Below the pieces are notes generated by a model. The model worked only from the letters and a program-made list of their open reading frames with translations. It did no database searches and was not told the DNA's origin. From assembly GCA_014377795.1 (NCBI GenBank), contig JACMOY010000363.1, forward strand, positions 1-15,942: a DNA stretch of 15,942 nt, written 5' to 3'. A program made the translations under genes and the position numbers. The DNA is from Actinomycetota bacterium (GTDB taxonomy: Bacteria; Actinomycetota; Actinomycetes; Actinomycetales; Angustibacteraceae). This document shows positions 1-8,100 of this stretch, piece by piece (position 1 is the stretch's first letter; the number at the start of each line of letters is the position of its first letter).

Positions 1-15
1 GTAGCGTCCTCGCGC

Positions 16-62
16 CAGCGTGCATCAAACACCTGCCCTGGCCTGTGTGGTCCTGCACGCTG
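16..62. terminator. Long hairpin upstream of the LCP gene, possible terminator of the preceding gene
   Basis: A perfect 9-bp inverted repeat, CAGCGTGCA (16-24) and TGCACGCTG (54-62), encloses a smaller nested pair, ACAC (29-32) and GTGT (45-48). The apex between them can also pair (GCC/GGC). No T-tract follows, which is common for actinobacterial terminators. The upstream gene lies outside the window, so its role as terminator, attenuator or 5' leader structure is a guess. The rest of 1-143 shows no credible gene. A GTG-started extension of the LCP frame from position 45 has no recognisable N-terminal features. Confidence 0.35.
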
Positions 63-143
63 ACCCCAGCGGCGCCGATGGGGGCGCGACACGCAGCGAC
101 GGACGTCGGCCCTGACCCCGGTGATGGCCGATACTCGAGGATC

Positions 144-1589
144 ATGACCAGCCCCGCCGTGGCGACGCGCCCGCGCCCGACGTCCCAGCCGCTGCGGTCA
201 CCCGAGCTGCTGACTGAGCCGCTGCGCTCACGGCGCGCCGTGCTGCTCCTGGCGGTCACCCTGGTCCTGCCCGGGGCAGCGCAGGTGCTGGCGGGTGAGC
301 GCCGACTGGGTCGGGTGGGCCTGCGCATCTGGCTCGGGGTGCTCACCGCAGCTGTCGCCTTCGCGCTCGTCGGCCTGCTCGACCGGCGTCTGGCGTTGGC
401 GCTGGCCACCAGCTCCTGGGTGCTGCTGCTGCTGGTGCTCGCGCTGGTCGCCGGCGCGCTGCTGTGGCCGGTGTACTTCGTGGACGCTTGGCGCCTGGGC
501 CGACCCTCGTTGCAGTCCGTGACCGCCCGCCGGGGAGTCGCCGCGCTTGCCGCAGCGCTGGTGCTGGTGACGTCGGGCCCGATGGCGTACGCCGCGCGCC
601 AGGTCTGGGTCGGTCGCGACGTGCTCGCCGGGGTCTTCGGCGGTGGTGCGGCGTCGAACGGTCACGACGGCCGCTACACCGTGCTGCTGCTCGGCGGCGA
701 CGCCGGCAAGGGCCGCGTCGGCACCCGCCCCGACTCGATGACGCTGGTCAGCGTCGACGCCACGACCGGCCAGAGCGTGATGTTCTCGTTCCCGCGCAAC
801 ATGGAGAACATCCCCTTCCCCGCCAGCTCCCCGATGCACCGAGCGCTGCCGAACGGCTTCGACTGCGGTGATGTCTGCCTGCTGAACGCGGTGTACTCCT
901 ACGCCTCCGAGCACCCGGGCATCTACCCCGCGAGCGTCAAGGACCCGGGGGCGCAGGCCACCAAGGACGCCATCTCGGCCATCACGGGCCTGCCGGTCGA
1001 CTACTACGTGCTGATCGACCTGCAGGGCTTTCGTGACATGGTCGACGCCATGGGCGGCCTGACGATCAACGTCACCAAGAAGGTGCCGATCGGTGGCGGC
1101 ACCTCGCCCATCAAGGGCTACATCCCGGTCGGCAACCGCAAGCTGGACGGCTACCACGCGCTGTGGTTCGCCCGCTCGCGCACCGGTGCCAGCGACTACG
1201 AGCGGATGACCCGCCAGCGCTGCACGATGACCGCGATGCTCGCCCAGATGGACCCGGCGACCGTGCTGTTGAAGTTCCAGGGGATCGCGCAGGCGTCCGC
1301 GAAGCTCGTCAGCACCGACATCCCGCAGGCTGAGCTCGGCTCGTTGACCGACCTCGCGCTCCACGCCCGCTCGCAGAAGGTGTCGAGCGTGCAGTTCGTA
1401 CCCCCGCTGATCAAGCCGGCGCACCCCGACTTCGGGCTGATCCGCAGCACCGTGCAGGCGGCGCTGAACCCTGCTCCGGCCAAGAAGAGGAAGCCGACCG
1501 CAGCCACCACCACGGCGACGCCGGGCCCGCAGCCGTCCGCAGAGCTCGCCGCCCCCGTCGACGCGAAGTCGGTGTGCACCGCAGGGTGA
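144..1589 (+). CDS. LytR-CpsA-Psr (LCP) family protein, membrane-anchored
   Basis: LCP enzymes sit in the cytoplasmic membrane and transfer lipid-linked glycopolymers to peptidoglycan. The protein has 481 aa from ATG 144. I chose this start because the longer GTG-45 frame adds a non-conserved stretch; a GATACT hexamer at 130-135 might be a -10 for a nearly leaderless message. Hydrophobic segments fill residues ~30-150, suggesting about four membrane spans, followed by a small linker and the extracytoplasmic LCP domain (~180-440). Family motifs are visible but altered: RPDS (195-198) replaces the usual R-x-D-T, and SFPRN (215-219) replaces S-I-P-R-D. Later motifs are TGLPVDYYV, LDGYHALWFARSR and DYERMTRQR. 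Two cysteines flank DV in DCGDVCL, which may form a disulfide. The tail is rich in Pro, Ala and Thr. It heads the glycosyltransferase cluster and overlaps the next gene. The family call is firm; the polymer transferred is inferred. Confidence 0.93.
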   Translation: MTSPAVATRPRPTSQPLRSPELLTEPLRSRRAVLLLAVTLVLPGAAQVLAGERRLGRVGLRIWLGVLTAAVAFALVGLLDRRLALALATSSWVLLLLVLALVAGALLWPVYFVDAWRLGRPSLQSVTARRGVAALAAALVLVTSGPMAYAARQVWVGRDVLAGVFGGGAASNGHDGRYTVLLLGGDAGKGRVGTRPDSMTLVSVDATTGQSVMFSFPRNMENIPFPASSPMHRALPNGFDCGDVCLLNAVYSYASEHPGIYPASVKDPGAQATKDAISAITGLPVDYYVLIDLQGFRDMVDAMGGLTINVTKKVPIGGGTSPIKGYIPVGNRKLDGYHALWFARSRTGASDYERMTRQRCTMTAMLAQMDPATVLLKFQGIAQASAKLVSTDIPQAELGSLTDLALHARSQKVSSVQFVPPLIKPAHPDFGLIRSTVQAALNPAPAKKRKPTAATTTATPGPQPSAELAAPVDAKSVCTAG

Positions 1590-2569
1590 CCCGCCCGCCC
1601 GCCCCCCGCGGCACCGCCGTCAGCGTGATCATGCCGGTGCTCAACGAGCGCCGGCACCTGCGCGAGGCGGTCGGGCGGGTACTGCGCCAAGAGCTCGACG
1701 GCGACCTCGAGCTGGTGCTGGCCCTCGGCCCCTCCGACGACGGCACGGACGACGTCGCCGCCGAGCTCGCGGCGGCAGACCCGCGGGTGCGGCTGGTCGC
1801 CAACCCCAGCGGGCGCACCCCTCAGGGGCTGAACCTGGCGCTGGCCGCGAGCGCGCACGAGGTGGTCGCGCGCGTCGACGGCCACGCCGTGCTGCCGCCG
1901 AACTACCTGCAGACGGCCGTCACGGTGCTGGAGCAGACCGGCGCGGACAACGTCGGCGGCATCATGGACGCCCGCGGCATCACGGTCGTCGCGCGCGCGA
2001 TCGCCGCCGCGATGCGCAGCCGCCTGGGCGTGGGCAGCGCCCGGTTCCACACCGGCGGCGGCGCCGGACCGGCCGAGACGGTCTACCTGGGCGTCTTCCG
2101 CCGGGCCGCGCTCCAGCGCGTCGGCGGCTACGACGAGCACTTCGCGCGCGCCCAGGACTGGGAGATGAACCACCGGATCCGAGCCACCGGCGGCACCGTG
2201 TGGTTCACCCCCGACCTGCGCGTGACCTACCGGCCGCGACCGGACCTGGCGGCCCTGTCGCGCCAGTACTTCCAGTACGGGCGGTGGCGCCGGGTGGTCG
2301 CCCGTCGGCACGCGGGCACCATGTCGGCGCGCTACCTGGCCCCACCCGCCCTGGTCGTGGGGCTGGCGGCCGCCCTGGCCGTGAGCCCGTGGCTGCCGGT
2401 CGCCCTGGTCGTGCCCGGCGGCTACGTCGTCGCCCTGGTCGTGGGGTCGGCGCTGATCGAGCCCGAGCTGGCCGCCCGCTCGCGCGCCCTGCTGCCCGCC
2501 GTCCTCGCGGTGATGCACCTGTCGTGGGGCGTCGGCTTCATCACCAGCCGGGTGCGCGAGCCCGCGTGA
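1586..2569 (+). CDS. ExoA-like family 2 glycosyltransferase
   Basis: This is an inverting GT2 enzyme (GT-A fold) that probably adds a sugar from a nucleotide donor to a lipid-linked acceptor at the inner face of the membrane. The protein has 327 aa. GTG 1586 overlaps the LCP stop by 4 nt (GTGA); an in-frame GTG at 1574 is the alternative and adds four residues. The N-terminal motif VSVIMPVLNER (~12-22) is typical of GT2. A D-x-H acidic motif lies at 98-100 (DGH). Then come TGADNVGGIM, a variable loop ending ETVYLG, the acceptor motif QDWEMNHRIR (D191, E193) and RQYFQYG. These together resemble succinoglycan ExoA-type enzymes. Two or three hydrophobic segments near the C-terminus (~250-315) suggest membrane attachment. 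The next gene overlaps the stop by 4 nt, implying translational coupling. The sugar is unknown. Confidence 0.9.
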   Translation: MTRPPAPRGTAVSVIMPVLNERRHLREAVGRVLRQELDGDLELVLALGPSDDGTDDVAAELAAADPRVRLVANPSGRTPQGLNLALAASAHEVVARVDGHAVLPPNYLQTAVTVLEQTGADNVGGIMDARGITVVARAIAAAMRSRLGVGSARFHTGGGAGPAETVYLGVFRRAALQRVGGYDEHFARAQDWEMNHRIRATGGTVWFTPDLRVTYRPRPDLAALSRQYFQYGRWRRVVARRHAGTMSARYLAPPALVVGLAAALAVSPWLPVALVVPGGYVVALVVGSALIEPELAARSRALLPAVLAVMHLSWGVGFITSRVREPA

Positions 2570-3651
2570 GCACCGGCGACGTCATGTACGTCTCGTCCAA
2601 CGGCTTCGGCATGGGGCACCTCACCCGACTGATGGCGATGGCCGGCCGGCGCAGCGACGGCGTACGGCCCTACGTGGTGTCGATGTCGCGCGCGGTCCCC
2701 CTGGTCGCCGACCAGGGCCTGGACTACGAGTACATCCCCTCGCGGGACGACCTCGGCATCGGCGCCCGGCGTTGGCGGTTCGTCTTCGCCGAGCGCTTCG
2801 CCTCCGTGCTGCTGCGCGAGCGACCCGATGTGGTGGTGTTCGACGGTGTCCACCCCTACGAGGGGGTGCTGGCCAGCCGGACGGTGCTGCCCGGCGTCCG
2901 GCTGGTGTGGTCGCGGCGGGCGATGTGGCGGCCCGGTCTGGTGGCTCAGCAGCTGGCCAGCAGCAGCGTCTTCGACGTCGTGGTCGAGCCCGGCGAGCTG
3001 GCCGCCGAGCTGGACGCCGGTGCCACCGTCGGGCGTACGGACGCGGTCCGCGTCGGGCCGGTCACCCTGCTCGACCACGCCGACCTGCTGCCCCGCGAGC
3101 AGGCCGCCGCAGCGCTCGGCGTCGACCCCGACCGCCCGACCGCCCTGGTGACGCTGGGCGTCGGCAGCATCAAGGACGTCGAGTCCGACGTCGGGCGCGT
3201 CGTCAACGGGCTGCTGGGGGTGCCGGGGCTGCAGGTCGTGGTGACCCGGCCGACGATCGCCTCGGCGCAGTCCGACCTGCCGCCAGGGGTGCGCGGGGTC
3301 TGGCTCTACCCGATCAGCCGCTACCTCGCAGCCGTCGACCTCGCCGTGGCGGCCGCCGGCTACAACTCGTTCCACGAGCTGGCCGGGTTCGGCGTCCCGA
3401 CCGCGTTCGTCGCCAACACCACCACCGGGGTCGACGACCAGCCCGCTCGTGCGCGGTGGGCCCAGCGAGCCGGCGTGGGGCTCGACGTGCCGGTGCTCGA
3501 CGCGTCCGGCGTCCGCCGCGTCGTCGACGAGCTCGGCGACCCCGGCCGGCGGGCGGTGCTGCGCGCGGCGCTCGAGCAGGTGCGCCGACCCAACGGCGCG
3601 GCGGCTGCCCAGGCGCAGGTCGAGGGGCTGCTGCCCCGGCGGGCGCGATGA
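2566..3651 (+). CDS. MurG/GT28-like glycosyltransferase
   Basis: This predicted GT-B glycosyltransferase has 361 aa and resembles the GT28 C-terminal family (MurG and related UDP-sugar transferases). GTG 2566 overlaps the previous stop as GTGA; the frame upstream of it is only a shadow of the ExoA-like gene. The N-terminal Rossmann half carries a glycine-rich loop, GFGMGHLTR (~12-20), which in MurG-type proteins contacts the acceptor phosphate. The C-terminal half starts near VTLGVGSIKD (~193-202). It contains AAGYNSFHELAGFGVPTAFV (~262-281), followed by DDQPARARWAQRAG, the typical donor-binding signature. No signal peptide or membrane span is seen, so it is probably cytoplasmic or peripheral. 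It overlaps the next gene by 4 nt (ATGA). It is not the housekeeping murG, because no division or wall genes surround it and the sequence is only loosely similar. Confidence 0.86.
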   Translation: MSTGDVMYVSSNGFGMGHLTRLMAMAGRRSDGVRPYVVSMSRAVPLVADQGLDYEYIPSRDDLGIGARRWRFVFAERFASVLLRERPDVVVFDGVHPYEGVLASRTVLPGVRLVWSRRAMWRPGLVAQQLASSSVFDVVVEPGELAAELDAGATVGRTDAVRVGPVTLLDHADLLPREQAAAALGVDPDRPTALVTLGVGSIKDVESDVGRVVNGLLGVPGLQVVVTRPTIASAQSDLPPGVRGVWLYPISRYLAAVDLAVAAAGYNSFHELAGFGVPTAFVANTTTGVDDQPARARWAQRAGVGLDVPVLDASGVRRVVDELGDPGRRAVLRAALEQVRRPNGAAAAQAQVEGLLPRRAR

Positions 3652-4229
3652 GTCGGCTGGTGCAGGCCGGCATCGAGGCTGCCCGACGGCTGCCGTGGCT
3701 GCGCGAGCGGGCCGGCCGGGCCGTCGACGCGGTGGTGCGGGCATCGTCCGTCCCGCCGCCGGCGCTGCGTCCTGGAGCCTGGTCGCTCGGCCTGGGCGCG
3801 GCCGCCGACGACCTGCCCGTCGTCGTCGTCGACGTGACGGGCCTCGCGACCGAGCCGGTGCAGGCGCTGGTCGACCGGCTGCCCGAGGTGGGTGCCGGGG
3901 TGCGCTTCGTGCTGGTGGTCGACGGCCCCCAGCTCGCGGTCGGACGCCGGGCCGGGGTCGTGGTCGAGCACCTGATCGACCAGGGGGCCTGGGCCCACCG
4001 GCACGACCCGGCCGGGTGGCCGGCGTACCGCACCGAGCGGTTCGACCAGATGCGCAGCACCTACCGGCCGCACCGGGTGCTGGCCCTGCCATCCGGTGAC
4101 CCCGACGAGCTGGGCCGCGCGCTGGTGCGCGCACCAGCCCCGACGGCGTGGCGCCGCGCCTGGTCACGGGCCGAGCGGCTGCTCGACCCGCCGCCGCGCG
4201 GTCGGGCTGGCCCCCACGCCCGACGGTAG
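3648..4229 (+). CDS. Protein of unknown function within the glycosyltransferase operon
   Basis: I do not recognise this 193-aa protein. ATG 3648 overlaps the upstream stop (ATGA), which fits translational coupling, and the third-position GC bias is strong, so I take it as a real gene. The N-terminus is basic and amphipathic (MSRLVQAGIEAARRLPWLRE). A short acidic-hydrophobic strand, PVVVVDVTGLA (~57-67), and a second one, VRFVLVVDG (~86-94), look like alternating beta strands of a Rossmann-like half domain. A conserved-looking stretch with RTERFDQMRSTYRPHRVLALP (split here: RTERFDQMRS, then TYRPHRVLALP) follows. The C-terminus is Arg- and Pro-rich. There is no signal peptide and no clear membrane helix. 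It sits between a GT28-like enzyme and an RgpF-like protein, so it may be an accessory or degenerate glycosyltransferase subunit; that is only context. Its TAG stop is part of a possible promoter for the next gene. Confidence 0.72.
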   Translation: MSRLVQAGIEAARRLPWLRERAGRAVDAVVRASSVPPPALRPGAWSLGLGAAADDLPVVVVDVTGLATEPVQALVDRLPEVGAGVRFVLVVDGPQLAVGRRAGVVVEHLIDQGAWAHRHDPAGWPAYRTERFDQMRSTYRPHRVLALPSGDPDELGRALVRAPAPTAWRRAWSRAERLLDPPPRGRAGPHARR

Positions 4230-4232
4230 AGT
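4227..4232 (+). promoter_or_regulatory. Possible -10 element for a leaderless rgpF-like mRNA
   Basis: TAGAGT matches the actinobacterial TANNNT -10 pattern and ends 7 nt before GTG 4240, so transcription would begin at or next to the start codon. No convincing -35 hexamer is seen at 17-18 nt upstream. This is the only junction in the plus-strand cluster that is not a 4-nt overlap, and it lacks a Shine-Dalgarno sequence. Both facts fit a leaderless start. Confidence 0.38.
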
Positions 4233-4239
4233 CGCGCCG

Positions 4240-5178
4240 GTGCGAACCCTCGTCGTCATGGCCCACTACGACCCGCACGGACTGGTCGCCCCGCACGTGC
4301 TGCGCCAGCTGGACGCGTGGAACGAGGTGGCCGACCGGCTGATGCTGGTCTCGGCGGCAGACATCACCGACCCGGACGTCGTCGCCTCGGTGACCGAGCG
4401 GGCCGAGCTGGTGCGCCGCGACAACGAGGGGTACGACTTCTACAGCTACAAGCTCGGCCTGGGGTCGGTGACCGACCTGGAGTCCTACGACCTGGTGGTC
4501 ATCTGCAACGACAGCTACATCGGCCCGCTGGTGCCGTGGTCGACCGTGATCGACGCGATGAGCCACCGGCAGGTCGACGCCTGGGGGCTCACCGAGACGA
4601 TGCGCCGCCGCCGTCACGTCCAGAGCTACTTCTACGCCTTCCGCCCGTGGGTCGTGGCATCCCGCGGGTTCCGCCGGTTCTGGGACGACATGCAGGTCGT
4701 GTCCGACCGCACCAAGGTGATCCGGGTGTACGAGCTGGGTCTGAGCCGGGCGATCCTCGAGGCGGGGTTCGAGATCGGCAGCTACTACACCGAGAGCGAG
4801 CACGACCGGCGGCTGGCCCGGGCCCGTCAGGTGTGGTGGGCGGTGCACCGTGCACCGTTGCGGCCCAAGGGAAAGCGGCTCTCGAGCCTGCCCCGCTTCG
4901 CCCGCGAGCCGTGGAACCCGATGTCGGCGCTGGCGGACGTCGCCCTGGACGGCGGTCGCCTGCCCGTCGTCAAGATCGACACCCTGCGCTACGACCCGTA
5001 CCGGCTCGGCTCCGGCCTGCTGCTGGACGCCTGCGAGCGGGCCTACCCCCGGCAGTTCGCCGGCGTCCGGGAGTTCCTCGAGCGCACCACGACGGCCTAT
5101 CCCGGCCGCGAGGGCGAGCTGGTCGGCCCCGCCCGGCTGGGGTTCCCGGCCCGCCGACTGCTGGGGTACGCCTCGTGA
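4240..5178 (+). CDS. RgpF-like (rhamnan synthesis protein F family) protein
   Basis: This 312-aa protein matches the pattern of the RgpF family, whose members act in rhamnose-containing polysaccharide synthesis in streptococci and elsewhere. GTG 4240 is preferred because it begins directly with the strand RTLVVMAHYDPHG and because upstream codons lie in another gene. Typical blocks are AHYDPHGLVAPHVLRQLDAW (residues ~7-26), RRDNEGYDFYSYKLGL (about 64-79), YDLVVICNDSYIGP (~87-100) and GFRRFWDDM (~142-150); the GYDFYSYK and NDSYIGP blocks are the most diagnostic. The C-terminal third contains NPMSALADVALDGGRLPVVK and LRYDPYRLG. It is about half the length of streptococcal RgpF, so it corresponds to one core domain without the additional region. 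It has no signal peptide. The next gene overlaps its stop by 4 nt (GTGA). The family call is good; the substrate is inferred. Confidence 0.87.
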   Translation: MRTLVVMAHYDPHGLVAPHVLRQLDAWNEVADRLMLVSAADITDPDVVASVTERAELVRRDNEGYDFYSYKLGLGSVTDLESYDLVVICNDSYIGPLVPWSTVIDAMSHRQVDAWGLTETMRRRRHVQSYFYAFRPWVVASRGFRRFWDDMQVVSDRTKVIRVYELGLSRAILEAGFEIGSYYTESEHDRRLARARQVWWAVHRAPLRPKGKRLSSLPRFAREPWNPMSALADVALDGGRLPVVKIDTLRYDPYRLGSGLLLDACERAYPRQFAGVREFLERTTTAYPGREGELVGPARLGFPARRLLGYAS

Positions 5179-8100
5179 AGCTGGGCAGCGTCGTCCGCCG
5201 GCTCGTCCCGCCCGGAGCCCGCACCGCACCCGGTGCGCGCCAGGCGCTGACCAACGCCCGGGAGGCCCTCGCGATCTCGACCATCTCGGCGTCCGGCGCG
5301 TTCGACCGGCCCTGGTACGAGCTGCAGCGGGGTCGCACGTTCTCGACCGACCTCGGCGCCGTCGTCGACTACGTCCGCCACGGCCGGCGCCGCGGGTTGT
5401 CGCCGACCCCGCTGTTCGAGCCGGAGTGGTTCGACCGCCACCGCTGGAACTCACGCTCGCTCGACCCGTTCGCGGTCTACCTGCGTCGGCGCGCCGGCAA
5501 GGGCCGGCCGCACCCGCTGTTCGACGCCTCGCAGCACCTGCGTGCCCACCCCGAGGCCACGACGCACCGCGGCGGGCCGCTCGGGCACTTCATCGCCACG
5601 GCGACCGCTGACACCCCGCTGCCCATCCCGGCGGGCATGGCGTACGGCCAGGTCACCTACGGCCAGCTGTGCGCGGTGGCTGAGAGCGCGGTGCGCACCT
5701 GGCAGCAGCAGGACGCGCTGCGCCGGGCGCCGCGTCGGGTCGACGCCCTGCCCGAGCAGCAGCAGCAGCGGCTGCAGGACGAGGTCGACGCCGTCACGCT
5801 GCCCGCAGCCGACCTCGAGCACCCGCTCGTGAGCACCGTCATGCCGACGTGGAACCGGGCCGCGGCACTGCGCCGCGCGATCGTGTCGGTGCAGGCGCAG
5901 ACGTACGACGGCTGGGAGCTCGTCGTCGTCGACGACGGCTCGACCGACGACACGTCCTATGTGCTGCAGGGGTTGTCAACCTTCGACGCACGTATCCGCG
6001 TCGTCGCCGGCGAGCACTCCGGCGTCAGTCGGGCCCGCAACACGGGCATCGCCGCGGCCCGGGGCAGCCACATCGCGTTCCTGGACTCCGACAACACGTG
6101 GGAGCCGGACTTCCTGCGGGTCACCCTGTCGGCGATGCAGCACCGCAGCCTGGACGCGGCCTACACCGCCATGGAGCTGCACGACGGCGCCCGCACGACG
6201 TTCCGTGCCTTCGACGGCGGCCGCGAGCACCTGCTGGTGGGCAACCACATCGACCTCAACGTGCTGGTGGTGCGCGCCGACCGGGTGCGCGAGGTGGGTG
6301 GGTTCGCCGAGGACCTGCGCCGCACCGTCGACTACGACCTGGTGCTCAAGCTGAGCGAGGTCTGCGACCTCACCTACCTGCCCTACGTGGGTGCGGTCTA
6401 CACCGAGGACCGCGACGACGCGAGCCGGATCAGCGTCCGCGAGCCGTTGACCTGGGACTACGTCGTCCGCTCGCGCCACCTGGTGGACTGGGCTGCCGCC
6501 CGAGACCGCGAGCGCGTCCCGGGCCGGGTGAGTGCGGTCATCGCGGTGCACGACCAGCCCGGCGACGCCGTCCGGGCCGTCGAGGGTCTGCTGCAGTGGG
6601 ACGGCGACCTCGAGGTCATCGTGCTCGACAACGGCTCACGTCGCTCGGGCAGCACGGTGCTCGCGTCGCTCGCGGCGGCCGACCCGCGCGTGCACTGGCA
6701 CCGGGTGCCGGCCCACCTCGGTTTCGCCCTCGGCACCAACGTCGGCCTCGGGCACACGACCGGCGAGCTGGTGCTCATCAGCGACCCGCACGTGCTGCTG
6801 CGCGACGGCCTGGACGAGCTGCGCGCGGCGCTGGACGACGCGACCGCGGTCGTCGCGCCGCTGGTCATCGGCATGGGGGGCACCGTCGTCAGCGCCGGCG
6901 TGACGGCCGTCGAGGGTGTCGACCTGCCGATGCCGGTGCTGCGCGACCACCCGCGCGAGGACCTCACCCTGCACGGCGTCCTGGACGTCGTGTCGCCGGA
7001 CGAGCGCATCCTGCTGGCCCGGGCGGCTGACGTCGCTGCCATCGGTGGGCTGCAGCCGTTGCTGCTCAACGACTGGCACGTCGTCGACCTGACGCTTCGA
7101 CTGCGCGAGCACCGCGGGGCGGACGCCGGTGGGGCCCGGATCGTCACCGGGGTGCAGGCCTGGGTGGTCGGGCGCCCCGAGCAGGCCACCCACCCGCACG
7201 ACGTGAGCGTGGTGCGCGAGGCGTGGCGGCGGGCCGACCCCGCCCCCGACACGTCGGCGTGGGCGCGAGCAGGGCTGCGCCTGGCGCACGTCAGTGCTGC
7301 ACAGCGCGGCCCGGGGGTGCTGCTGCCCATGCCGGTCACCGTGCGGGACGCGGCGTCGGCGCGCGAGCGGGCCGCCGACGGCGGGCCGCTGCGCTGGGCG
7401 CTGCAGATCGCAGCCCCGTCCGGTCCGCGCGGTGAGCAGTGGGGCGACTGGCACTTCGCCCAGTCGCTGGCCGGCGCGCTGCGCCGGCTCGGGCACGACG
7501 CCGTCGTCGACCTGCGCGAGGCGGTCGGTCGGCCCACGAGCTACCTGGACGACGTCCGGCTGGTCATCCGCGGCCTCGACCGCGTCGTGCCGGTGCCCGG
7601 GCAGGTCAACCTGATGTGGGTGATCAGTCACCCCGACCAGGTCGAGGCCGACGAGCTGCGCGGCTACGACCACGTCTTTGCTGCAGGGGCGCGCTGGGCG
7701 ACGGACGTCGGGGCGTCGTGGGGCCTGCCGATCGAGCCGCTGCTGCAGTGCACCGAGGCCACGATCTTCACGCGGGGGGCGGCAGCCCCCGACTGCGGCG
7801 ACGCGGTGCTGTTCGTCGGCAACTCGCGCAACATCTACCGCCCCTCGGTCGAGGCCGCGGTCAAGGCGGGGGTCGACCTCGCGGTCTACGGCGGCATGTG
7901 GGAGCAGTACCTCGACCCAGGGATGGTCCGCGCGCCAGCAGTCGCGAACACCGCTCTGCCGGCGATGTACCGCGGCGCCGGCGTCGTCCTGAACGACCAC
8001 TGGGACGACATGCGGCGCGAGGGGTTCTGGTCGAACCGCCTCTTCGACGTCGCGGCGGCCGGTGGCCGGGTGCTGAGCGACCACATCGAGGGCACCGCCG

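Noticed and set aside
45..143. A GTG-45 start for the LCP protein
   Set aside because: The added 33 residues precede a normal cytoplasmic N-terminus, lack features and include the end of the hairpin region. ATG 144 fits better.
2200..2565. An N-terminal extension of the GT28-like protein
   Set aside because: These 122 codons overlap the ExoA-like gene out of frame and are Arg/Pro-rich. The GTG at 2566 with a 4-nt overlap is the better start.
3815..3838. A GTC repeat resembling a simple-sequence tract
   Set aside because: It encodes the beta strand VVVVD using the preferred Val codon. Similar runs occur at Rossmann strands throughout the window, so I see no phase-variation role.
2422..5454. 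A 1010-aa open frame on the minus strand
   Set aside because: It is antisense to five well-supported plus-strand genes, has Arg/Pro/His-rich low-quality composition and contains no recognisable domain. Long antisense frames are expected at this GC content.
5756..5772. A CAG trinucleotide repeat
   Set aside because: It encodes EQQQQRLQ in frame within a helical linker of the large glycosyltransferase. Five units at this base composition are not remarkable.
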